Source: Endoryza foliicola
GTDB taxonomy: Bacteria > Bacteroidota > Bacteroidia > Chitinophagales > Chitinophagaceae
Direction of reading: 5' to 3'
DNA length: 64,000 nucleotides
Assembly: GCA_965226965.1 (NCBI GenBank)
Contig: OZ245715.1
Coordinates: 2,914,001 to 2,978,000, forward strand
The notes below the pieces were generated by a model, which saw nothing but the letters and a program-made list of their open reading frames with translations, searched no databases and had not been told where the DNA came from. Position numbers and translations under genes: made by a program. How positions within the stretch are numbered: the first letter of the stretch is position 1; each line of letters begins with the position of its first letter. Below, piece by piece: positions 33,945-41,471 of this stretch.

Positions 33945-33973
33945 CTCCGGCGATGGCTTTATATTTAAAAGGC

Positions 33974-34165
33974 TTATTTAATTGGAGCGGTTTCCGCTAC
34001 AACCTTCCCTTTGTAATATAATTTTCCTTCGCTAACGTGAGCGCGGTGACGAACGTGGATCTCACCAGTTGTGCTGTCTTTGCTTAAAGTAACTTTCACA
34101 GCTTTGTAGTGCGTTCTTCTTTTAGCACCTCTTTGTTGCGAATGTCTCCGTTTGGGATTTGGCAT
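33974..34165 (-). CDS. rpmF: 50S ribosomal protein L32
   Basis: 63 residues; N-terminal MPNPKRRHSQQRGAKRRTHY is the L32 signature (basic, with the PKRR and KRRTH elements). The zinc cysteines found in some L32 proteins are absent, as in other cysteine-free L32 forms. Between yceD and plsX. Confidence 0.96.
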   Translation of the reverse strand: MPNPKRRHSQQRGAKRRTHYKAVKVTLSKDSTTGEIHVRHRAHVSEGKLYYKGKVVAETAPIK

Positions 34166-34193
34166 AACGTATAATTTAAACTTCTAAAAACAA

Positions 34194-34742
34194 TTATTGT
34201 AAATCTTTGAACTTGTCTAACCCTTTCCACAGCGGATTCGATGGGGTGGCATTGCCTTCCATTTTCTTCAACATTTCCAAAACCTCTTTATTACAGAAAG
34301 GCCCGCCCATTTCGTCCTCCTTACACATTTTTTGTAAAGGGATGCTCAAGTTGATAAATTCATAAATCCATTCAGCCACATTAATGTGACTTTCACCTCT
34401 ACCGATAAAATACACATCCGGGTCTTCTTCCTGCTCGTTCATCACTTCAGGGTCATCCACCATTTTTACAACAATGTTGAATTCGTCCCAAAGTTCAAGT
34501 GGAAATCCATTTCCACATCTGTCACATCCGGTTTCTAGTGTACCACCAACTTCAAATTTCAATAACATGAAGCCTACTTTCTTGTCGAGCGTTAACTTTA
34601 CCTCCGCATCGCAATTTTTGAACTCCTGTTCTTGAAAATCTACAAAGAACTTATCGTTGATCTCGTAAGTGAATTCATGGATTCCGGGTTTCAATCCAAC
34701 AAAAGCTATGTCAAACGCTCTCCGGGGATTCATTTCAGTCAC
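34194..34742 (-). CDS. DUF177 / YceD family protein
   Basis: 182 residues. Central CDRCGNGF and C-terminal MCKEDEMGGPFCN supply a CxxC and two further cysteines, arranged as in YceD proteins, followed by the short NPLWKGLDKFKDLQ end segment that is common in this family. YceD is tied to 23S rRNA accumulation; the gene precedes rpmF, as in most bacteria. Start at 34742, or ATG three codons later. A TACCTTTG box lies upstream. Confidence 0.92.
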   Translation of the reverse strand: MTEMNPRRAFDIAFVGLKPGIHEFTYEINDKFFVDFQEQEFKNCDAEVKLTLDKKVGFMLLKFEVGGTLETGCDRCGNGFPLELWDEFNIVVKMVDDPEVMNEQEEDPDVYFIGRGESHINVAEWIYEFINLSIPLQKMCKEDEMGGPFCNKEVLEMLKKMEGNATPSNPLWKGLDKFKDLQ

Positions 34743-34756
34743 TTTTTTAGAGTTTG

Positions 34757-34764
34757 CAAAGGTA
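34757..34764 (-). promoter_or_regulatory. -7 promoter box of the yceD-rpmF-plsX operon
   Basis: CAAAGGTA reads TACCTTTG on the minus strand, an exact match ending 14 bases before the yceD start. Confidence 0.55.
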
Positions 34765-34887
34765 GTGATAATGTCCTAATTATTAAGGTTCTGGATCAAC
34801 TTTCTTTGAAAAGTTTTACCCCAACGGGGATTTCTTTGCAAGATGTTGATTATCAGAGAAAAATATTCCAATTTATTCCCTTTTGCC

Positions 34888-37851
34888 TTACTTTACCGTA
34901 TTCAATACGCTGCCCCATTGTTTGAGCCAGGCAGAATAATCGGCTACCAATTTGCGACTTTCTTTGATGCAAATTGCTGTGGGACGTACATCATTATCGT
35001 CAATTTGGCCAAAAAGAGACCCCGCACGCGATAAAATGCTGTTCAAACCGGGTTGTTCCTTAGAGCCTGCTAACATCTCTTTAGTGGCAGTGAGTGAACT
35101 TGCTTTTTGAATTTTTGAAGCCCATTCCAATCCTGCTTTTCGAACTTGATACACCGAATCAGCCAATTGATATACCAATTGAAGATCCGCTTTCGATGTT
35201 TTAACTCTCGGATCGGGCTTCACTTCCACTATTCCTGTGCTTGAAACGCCGTCTGCTGTAAAAACAACTGTGTATTTGCCCGGTGCTACCAATGGGGAAG
35301 TTGGATCGGGGGCCGTATTGTGATACACTGCTCCAATCGGAAAACTCGCTTGAATGTTCAGTGGCTGTTTGCGCAAATCCCAAACCCATTGATGTGCACC
35401 CCGCTGAGTGCTTAGTATAGATTGTCGACGAATCCAATAGTCAGGAATATTCAGTCCTTGTATGCCATAAAGAGTATCATTACTTGAATAGGTTCTGATG
35501 ACGCTTCCTTTGCCATCTTTGATTTCAATTTTAACTTCTTTCGCATTTGATGGTAAGTAATAATAGAGTTGAGCTCCGTCGGGAGGGTTCTCTCCGGCTG
35601 GCTCCTCTTGTGGATAAGGCGTATCGGTATACATACTCCAACGCACGCGGTATGCATACGAAGGCTTAAAGAATACAGGTTCGTTTGGCTTAATAGATGC
35701 CATATTCCGTAATGGAGTGATATCATCTAAAATGTAAAATCCACGACCATGTGTTCCCACAACCAGATCATGATCTTTGATAACCAAATCGCGAACGGAT
35801 GTAGCGGGCATGTTTAAACGAAGCGATTCCCAGTGTTCTCCATCATCAAAGGAAACATATACGGCTCTTTCACTTCCGGCATACAGCAATCCTTTGGTAG
35901 TAGGATCTTCACGAACAACATTAATGGGATCGTTTGGCAAACCGTTTGTAATTTCTTTCCATGTTTTTCCTCCATCATGTGTTCTGAAAATATGAGGAAG
36001 TAGGTCGTCGCAGCGAATAGCATTGATGGCGGCATATGCAGTATTATTGTCGAAATGCCCCGCATCCATCAACGATACTTTTTGCCAAGAACTGATTTCA
36101 GGAGGTGTACAATTTGTCCATGTTTTTCCTCCGTTTCTAGTTAAATGAATCAACCCATCGTCTGTTCCAACCCAAATTGTATTGAGGTCGAAATTAGAAG
36201 GGGCTACTGTATAGATCACACCTCTGCGAGGCATGGTTTTCAACTTTTCAGATGTATAGATCCCCACTGAGGCTGGTACATCCCAGGTTTCTCGAGTTAG
36301 ATCGGGACTAATTACTTCCCAATTTTGGCCTCCGTTCAAGGTTTTGAATAAAACGTTTCCGGCGAAATACAAGGTTTTATTGTCAACCGGAGAGAAGAGA
36401 ACGGGAGCCGTTCTGATGAATCTGTATTTTCCTGAACGAATAGCTTCCGGCGCAATGTTTTGAACTTGTCCGGTTCTGCGATCGAAGCGGGTTATTTTAC
36501 CTCCGTAAACTATGTTTGGATCCAATGGATCGGCGGCAATGTATCCGTATTCTTCAACGCCTACCGGATGCCAATCTTTAAAGGTAATGGCACCGTCATT
36601 GCCTCTAGACGCAACACTGGCTGATCCACTTTCTTGTTGACCCGACATTACATTATATGGAAAGCTATTGTCAGTGCTAACATGATAAAATTGAGCGGTA
36701 GACTGATTGTACCACGAAGAAAAGGTTTCTCCTCCGTTAACCGTAACAATGGCGCCTTGGTCGCTTACCAAGAGCATGATGTTCGAATTATTCGGATTAA
36801 TCCAAATTCTATGGTAATCGTCGCCACCCGGTGCACCTCTGAAGGCCTCCCAGTTGTAGCCACCGTCTGCCGATTTCCAAGTCACCACATTGGCACTGTA
36901 TACTAGATCGCGATTATTAGGATCCACTTTCAATTCTGCAAAATCGGCACCTCTTCCCCAAAAGCGTCCATCCTTAGTGAGACAATACCACGATTCTCCT
37001 GCGTCATCGCTTCTGTATACCCCGCCGTTATCACCTGCATCAACGGTTGCATACAGGCGGTTTGGGTCGCTGGGGCTAATCGTAAAACCGATTCTACCTA
37101 AGCCCTCTGCAGGTGTGGGAAGCCCTTTTGTGAGGCGTTTCCATGTTTTACCTCCATCGAAGGATTTAAACATACCGCTATTAGGACCATTCCATGCACC
37201 GTTTTCCCAAGGGCCTTGTCTACCGGCCCACATATCTGCATAAACAATATCCGGGTTTTTAGGATCTAGGGTAACTTGAATAGCGCCGGTATTTTCATCG
37301 ATGTACAATACATGTTCCCATGTTTTTCCTCCATCGGTGGTTTTGAAAATACCTCTTTCTTTATTCGGACCATAGGGATGACCTAAACCGGCAACATAAA
37401 CGATGTTTTCATTGGTGGGGTGAATGGCCAATCCACCAATTTGTAAAATATTAGAGAGCCCGAGATGTGTCCAGGTTTTGCCTGCATCAACAGATTTGTA
37501 TACACCATCACCTACTGATAGATCGGGTCTTTGAATGCCTTCTCCACTTCCTACGTAGATAACTTTGGGGTTTGATGGCGATACCACGATATCGCCTATT
37601 GAACCGGTTGGTTGATCATCGAATATAGGATTCCAAGTTCTACCATAGTCAGTTGTTTTCCAAACGCCACCATTGTTGGCGCCGATATAAAACACATTGG
37701 GTTCGCTAGGAACACCAACGCCGCCAACGGTTCTCCCACCCCTATATGGGCCAATGCTTCTCCATTTTAATGAAGCATAATATTTAGCGAACTGACTGTA
37801 ACTTGAGAAGCAAACAAGGAATACCAGTAACGTTAAAGTGAATTTTCTCAT
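34888..37851 (-). CDS. Large exported BNR-repeat / sortilin-like propeller protein
   Basis: 987 residues with a signal peptide (about 1-19, ending SYSQ). More than ten Asp-box repeats of the form DGGKTW occur through residues 40-700 (KTTDGGKTWEH, KSFDGGKTWKRL, TLNGGQNWEV, RTHDGGKTWKE), the sortilin/VPS10 or BNR seven- to ten-blade propeller pattern, followed by a C-terminal beta-domain of about 250 residues (KEVKIEIKDGKGSVIRTY onward). Such proteins are common in Bacteroidota, usually periplasmic or surface exposed and of unproven function, often called glycosyl hydrolase. No sorting tail is seen. It lies 145 bases upstream of the yceD operon and is not overlapped by another gene. Confidence 0.85.
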   Translation of the reverse strand: MRKFTLTLLVFLVCFSSYSQFAKYYASLKWRSIGPYRGGRTVGGVGVPSEPNVFYIGANNGGVWKTTDYGRTWNPIFDDQPTGSIGDIVVSPSNPKVIYVGSGEGIQRPDLSVGDGVYKSVDAGKTWTHLGLSNILQIGGLAIHPTNENIVYVAGLGHPYGPNKERGIFKTTDGGKTWEHVLYIDENTGAIQVTLDPKNPDIVYADMWAGRQGPWENGAWNGPNSGMFKSFDGGKTWKRLTKGLPTPAEGLGRIGFTISPSDPNRLYATVDAGDNGGVYRSDDAGESWYCLTKDGRFWGRGADFAELKVDPNNRDLVYSANVVTWKSADGGYNWEAFRGAPGGDDYHRIWINPNNSNIMLLVSDQGAIVTVNGGETFSSWYNQSTAQFYHVSTDNSFPYNVMSGQQESGSASVASRGNDGAITFKDWHPVGVEEYGYIAADPLDPNIVYGGKITRFDRRTGQVQNIAPEAIRSGKYRFIRTAPVLFSPVDNKTLYFAGNVLFKTLNGGQNWEVISPDLTRETWDVPASVGIYTSEKLKTMPRRGVIYTVAPSNFDLNTIWVGTDDGLIHLTRNGGKTWTNCTPPEISSWQKVSLMDAGHFDNNTAYAAINAIRCDDLLPHIFRTHDGGKTWKEITNGLPNDPINVVREDPTTKGLLYAGSERAVYVSFDDGEHWESLRLNMPATSVRDLVIKDHDLVVGTHGRGFYILDDITPLRNMASIKPNEPVFFKPSYAYRVRWSMYTDTPYPQEEPAGENPPDGAQLYYYLPSNAKEVKIEIKDGKGSVIRTYSSNDTLYGIQGLNIPDYWIRRQSILSTQRGAHQWVWDLRKQPLNIQASFPIGAVYHNTAPDPTSPLVAPGKYTVVFTADGVSSTGIVEVKPDPRVKTSKADLQLVYQLADSVYQVRKAGLEWASKIQKASSLTATKEMLAGSKEQPGLNSILSRAGSLFGQIDDNDVRPTAICIKESRKLVADYSAWLKQWGSVLNTVK

Positions 37852-37933
37852 GTTGATGATTTTGGGTCACTAAAGTTATTGATTTAAATTATTGAATCTT
37901 GTTAGTTTTCTCCACTTGCCACAGCTTTCTTAT

Positions 37934-37941
37934 TAAATTTG
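37934..37941 (+). promoter_or_regulatory. -7 promoter box of the SanA-like gene
   Basis: TAAATTTG is an exact match and ends only 3 bases before the ATG, so transcription would begin at or next to the start codon. TTG at 37916-37918, 15 bases upstream, is a slightly short-spaced -33. Confidence 0.5.
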
Positions 37942-37944
37942 AGT

Positions 37945-38556
37945 ATGCAGTTAAAATCGATTTTTAGACCTTTCCGATTGTTATGGGGTAGAACTTGGTT
38001 CCGTCAATTGTTTTGGGTTGGTTTTACTTTTGTACTCGTTCACGCTTTGATTATTACAGTATATGGATTGAATGACAATCAAGAATCGGCAGATGTTGCT
38101 ATTGTATTGGGGAATCGCGTTTTTTCCGATGGAACGCTTGCCACTTGGACGGCAGGTAGGGTAGATGTTGCTTACGATCTTTATCAAAAGAAAAAAGTCA
38201 AATATATTTTTGTGAGTGGAGGTGTTGGCAAGGATGATCTATACCCTGAAGGAACAGGAATGAAAAAGTACTTATTGAAAAAAGGTGTGCCCGATTCAGC
38301 AATTATTGTAGACGATCAGGGAATCAATTCATTCCAAACCGCAGTCAATTTTTTGAGATGGAAAAAAGATCACCAATGCACTAGCGTGTACATTGTTTCC
38401 CAGTTTTACCATGCTGCTCGCTGCGAATTGGTATTTAAGAAGCTTGGTATAGCCGATACGATCTACCACGCTTCTTCAAAACTGTATTCTGTAAGAGATA
38501 TTGATGGGGCTTTCAGAGAAGTTCCTGCATTTTACAAATACTTGATCTGGTATTAA
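37945..38556 (+). CDS. SanA/YdcF-like DUF218 membrane protein
   Basis: 203 residues. One N-terminal membrane helix (about 22-42) then a DUF218 Rossmann-like domain: ADVAIVLGNRV, the YIFVSGGVGKDDLYPEG motif, DDQGINSFQTA and SQFYHAARC, the standard SanA/ElyC/YdcF order. In enterobacteria these proteins affect envelope barrier function and peptidoglycan or lipid-carrier turnover. The start is the ATG at 37945. It overlaps the convergent small gene by 4 bases. Confidence 0.9.
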   Translation: MQLKSIFRPFRLLWGRTWFRQLFWVGFTFVLVHALIITVYGLNDNQESADVAIVLGNRVFSDGTLATWTAGRVDVAYDLYQKKKVKYIFVSGGVGKDDLYPEGTGMKKYLLKKGVPDSAIIVDDQGINSFQTAVNFLRWKKDHQCTSVYIVSQFYHAARCELVFKKLGIADTIYHASSKLYSVRDIDGAFREVPAFYKYLIWY

Positions 38557-38846
38557 TTCATTTGAAGGGCAGGTAATCGATAATGCTGTCCGTCAATCAC
38601 AAACAACTCATCAATTTCAATAGCGTCCCAATATTTATAGATCGGCGATTTCTTCAATCGCTGACTCACTTCTTGTTTCGATTCGGCACCCATGGTGATC
38701 CACAATCGTTGCGTTTCCATAGATACAACATATTGATCTACAATCCCCTTTTCGATGAGACTGTTAACATAAACACGATGTGAGGGAACGAGCGACATAA
38801 ATTCGTCGTCCATTTCAAAATGCATTGTAACCTGAAATTTCTTCAT
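38553..38846 (-). CDS. Small ferredoxin-fold protein, muconolactone-isomerase-like
   Basis: 97 residues from ATG 38846. This start is fixed by a strong ribosome site, AGAGGAGGA, about 6 bases upstream; a longer frame reaches into mtaB. The protein (MKKFQVTMHFEMDD, a helix with HRVYVNSLIEKGIVDQY, then strands) resembles dimeric alpha/beta-barrel proteins of the muconolactone isomerase or YciI type. No catalytic residues can be assigned. It follows mtaB by 58 bases on the same strand. Confidence 0.7.
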   Translation of the reverse strand: MKKFQVTMHFEMDDEFMSLVPSHRVYVNSLIEKGIVDQYVVSMETQRLWITMGAESKQEVSQRLKKSPIYKYWDAIEIDELFVIDGQHYRLPALQMN

Positions 38847-38904
38847 GATAATCCTCCTCTCTTTCTTAATAACGTAATCTTTACCTCTTTGGTTGCACTG
38901 GAAA

Positions 38905-40185
38905 TCACAATGTCCAGTTAACCAATTCATTTTTCCATTCTTCTCGATATGGGGTGGTTACTTTGATATAGTTATCGGTGTAGCCTTCCATCATACCGTT
39001 TTTGTTGTGAGATTCGAACAATACTTTTCGTTCTTGGCCAGCAAATTGCTGGTTGAAGTACTGTTGTTTCATATATGACAGGTTGCGCAATCGCTTGTTT
39101 CGGTCGTTTCTGATATTCACCGGAATTACAGGGGTAATTTCTAGTGCTTTTGTATGGTCGCGTTCTGAATAGGTGAATACGTGAAGATAAGTTACATCTA
39201 ATTCATGTATAAACTGAAAAGTTTCTTCAAAATATTCTTCTGTTTCTCCCGGAAACCCTACTATTACATCTACACCAATGGCCGCATGCGGCATCAATTT
39301 CTTAATAAGTGCAACCCTTTCAGCATACAATTCTCTTTTATAACGGCGGCGCATTAATCCTAGGATTTTATTGCTTCCGCTTTGCAAAGGGATATGGAAA
39401 TGTGGCATGAATTTATTGCTGTTTGCAACGAATGAAATGATATCGTTGGAAAGCAAATTGGGTTCTATTGAAGAAATTCGAAAGCGTTCTATTCCTTCTA
39501 CTTTATCGAGTGCTTGAATTAGTTCAAAAAAACTTTCTTTTACATCAGCCCCTGCTAATTCCGGAGTGTAGGCACCAAAATCGCCCAAATTTACACCCGT
39601 GAGTACAATCTCTTTTACTCCGGAGGCTGCAATTTCACGAGCTTGTACAAGCACCTTTTCAATGGTATTGCTTCGGCTTTTTCCTCTAGCCATTGGAATG
39701 GTACAGAATGAGCAATTGTAATCACATCCATCTTGTACTTTTAAGAAGGTACGGGTTCTGTCGGCAAGTGAGAACGATGCATTGAATCCATCAACTTCAT
39801 CAATTTCACAACTGTGTACTTTAGCTTGGGCAGATTTGGTAAGGTCTACCAAATGCTTGGTGATGTTGAACTTTTCGGCAGCGCCCAATACTAGATCTAC
39901 CCCCGGAATTGAAGCTATTTCCGTTGGTTTAAGTTGCGCATAACAACCGGTAATTACAACAAAACTGTCGGGAGCTTTTCTTTGAATTCGACGTACCAGT
40001 TGACGACACTCTTTGTCGGCATTTTCAGTAACAGAGCAGGTATTAATCACATACACGTCGGCCAGATCATCGAACTCTCTTTTTTCAAAGCCATCGTTTT
40101 CCAATAATCTGGAAAGTGTTGATGTTTCTGAATAGTTGAGTTTGCAACCTAGCGTATGAAATGCCACTGTTCTTTTTTCCGTCAT
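38905..40185 (-). CDS. mtaB: tRNA t6A37 methylthiotransferase MtaB
   Basis: 426 residues. The N-terminal domain has Cys14, Cys50 and Cys81 (TLGCKLN, NTCSVT, GCYAQ) for the auxiliary 4Fe-4S cluster; the radical-SAM motif CxxxCxxC is Cys154, Cys158, Cys161 (DGCDYNCSFC); a TRAM-like C-terminus follows. The TLGCKLNYSE start and the SVTENADKECRQ segment are typical of MtaB rather than MiaB or RimO. It adds methylthio to t6A at position 37 of tRNAs reading ANN codons. Confidence 0.94.
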   Translation of the reverse strand: MTEKRTVAFHTLGCKLNYSETSTLSRLLENDGFEKREFDDLADVYVINTCSVTENADKECRQLVRRIQRKAPDSFVVITGCYAQLKPTEIASIPGVDLVLGAAEKFNITKHLVDLTKSAQAKVHSCEIDEVDGFNASFSLADRTRTFLKVQDGCDYNCSFCTIPMARGKSRSNTIEKVLVQAREIAASGVKEIVLTGVNLGDFGAYTPELAGADVKESFFELIQALDKVEGIERFRISSIEPNLLSNDIISFVANSNKFMPHFHIPLQSGSNKILGLMRRRYKRELYAERVALIKKLMPHAAIGVDVIVGFPGETEEYFEETFQFIHELDVTYLHVFTYSERDHTKALEITPVIPVNIRNDRNKRLRNLSYMKQQYFNQQFAGQERKVLFESHNKNGMMEGYTDNYIKVTTPYREEWKNELVNWTL

Positions 40186-40252
40186 AACAAGCGCAAAGAT
40201 AATACAAGTAGCGAAAAAAGGGGTATATTCGTTCTAATACATTGTAAATCAT

Positions 40253-40633
40253 ATGACTGTACTGATGCGGCGACTTTGGGTGTTTCTCGTTTTACTTAGT
40301 TTCTTCTTTGCGAGCTGTGAGCCAAAAGTAGGTAAGGAAGTACCCCAAAACAGGCCCTATACCATAAATGCCGCTTTAAAACTCACCAAACACGCGCGTT
40401 GTAGAATGGATTGTCGACATATTACAGCGTCTGAGATTCAAGCGGTTTTGGAAAAAGGTACCATTAATTGGAAGAAAAGCGAACCGAATGGCAAACCCGA
40501 TCCTAAATATGCCGTTGAGGGTACTACAAGCGATGGTCAATTGGTACGGGTAATTGTTGCACCCAAACAAGAAGTAAATGTGATCATAACTGTTATTGAT
40601 TTACAACAGGAATGGCAATGCGACTGTCATTAA
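40253..40633 (+). CDS. DUF4258 lipoprotein
   Basis: 126 residues with a lipoprotein signal (FFASC; ATG at 40253 or four codons later). The mature part is DUF4258-like: LTKHARCRMDCRHITASEI, then KYAVEGTTSDGQLVRVIVAP. DUF4258 is often a toxin-like or RNase-like fold in cytoplasmic systems, but here it is exported and single, so a toxin-antitoxin role is unlikely. Five extra cysteines (CRMDC, CDC) could form disulfides or bind metal. Confidence 0.8.
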   Translation: MTVLMRRLWVFLVLLSFFFASCEPKVGKEVPQNRPYTINAALKLTKHARCRMDCRHITASEIQAVLEKGTINWKKSEPNGKPDPKYAVEGTTSDGQLVRVIVAPKQEVNVIITVIDLQQEWQCDCH

Positions 40634-40661
40634 TACCTCACAAGTCGTTATTTTTGTTTTT

Positions 40662-40669
40662 TATACTTG
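40662..40669 (+). promoter_or_regulatory. Possible -7 box of the acyltransferase-priA unit
   Basis: TATACTTG has one mismatch to TAnnTTTG and ends 4 bases before the ATG at 40674. Confidence 0.35.
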
Positions 40670-40673
40670 CTGC

Positions 40674-41471
40674 ATGCGTTGGATTCTGGCACCTCTTAAG
40701 ATTGTTTATTTAGTTTGGGCGGCATTGACCTTTTTAATCATCATGCTTCTGGTTCTACCTTTTGTGGTAGTGGGGTCTCTTTTTGGTAAAATAAAAGGTG
40801 GGAATTTTATTTTTAGAATGTGTATGATTTGGGGTGACTGTTGGTTTTTCCTTATAGGCATTCGGCAAAAGAATATATACGAAGTGCCACATGACAAGAA
40901 TGCACACTATATTTTCGTCGCAAATCATATTTCATACTTAGATGCTCCGATCATTGTAAAAGCAGTTAGGCAACCCATTCGAGTACTTGGGAAGATAGAA
41001 ATGGGAAAGATCCCCATCTTCGGTTACATCTATAAACGAGCCATTGTAACAGTAGATCGATCGAGTGCTGAAAACAGAGCAAAAAGTGTGCGCGTACTTA
41101 AATCTGTTATTAAGAAAGGCATTTCCATCTTCATTTTTCCGGAAGGCACATTCAATGAGCAGCATACTCCGCTTAAATCATTTTTCGACGGTGCATTTAA
41201 GATTGCAATTGAAGCACAAGTGCCCATCAAGCCAATTCTTTTTTTAGACGCATACGATCGAATGAATTATAAATCTGTTTTTAGTTTAAGCCCCGGTAAG
41301 TGCAGGGCGGTTTATTTGGCGCCCATATCTGTGGAAGGATATACTATGAAAGACTTAGATCGTTTGAAGCAAGAAGTTTACCAAGCCATGGAATCGAAAC
41401 TTTTGGAATACAACGCAAGTTGGATTCAAGAGAATCAAGTGAAAGAGAAGGAGGTGAACAATGCGAAATGA
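40674..41471 (+). CDS. 1-acylglycerol-3-phosphate acyltransferase (PlsC-like)
   Basis: 265 residues from ATG 40674; upstream frame begins inside the previous gene. Two N-terminal membrane segments, then motif I NHISYLD (the NHxxxxD catalytic pair), motif II-like VTVDRSSAENR, and motif III FPEGTFNEQHTPLKSF. It transfers an acyl chain to lysophosphatidic acid or a related lipid at the inner membrane, downstream of PlsX/PlsY. It overlaps priA by 11 bases. Confidence 0.9.
   Translation: MRWILAPLKIVYLVWAALTFLIIMLLVLPFVVVGSLFGKIKGGNFIFRMCMIWGDCWFFLIGIRQKNIYEVPHDKNAHYIFVANHISYLDAPIIVKAVRQPIRVLGKIEMGKIPIFGYIYKRAIVTVDRSSAENRAKSVRVLKSVIKKGISIFIFPEGTFNEQHTPLKSFFDGAFKIAIEAQVPIKPILFLDAYDRMNYKSVFSLSPGKCRAVYLAPISVEGYTMKDLDRLKQEVYQAMESKLLEYNASWIQENQVKEKEVNNAK
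41448..41457 (+). promoter_or_regulatory. Perfect Shine-Dalgarno site of priA
   Basis: AAGGAGGTGA is fully complementary to the 16S rRNA 3' end and lies 3 bases before the ATG at 41461, inside the last codons of the acyltransferase gene. Such strong sites are rare in Bacteroidota; it fixes the priA start and suggests re-initiation or coupling. Confidence 0.7.

Noticed and set aside
40253..40633. DUF4258 gene as the toxin of a toxin-antitoxin system
   Set aside because: The protein has a lipoprotein signal and no partner gene; the next gene is an acyltransferase with its own start.
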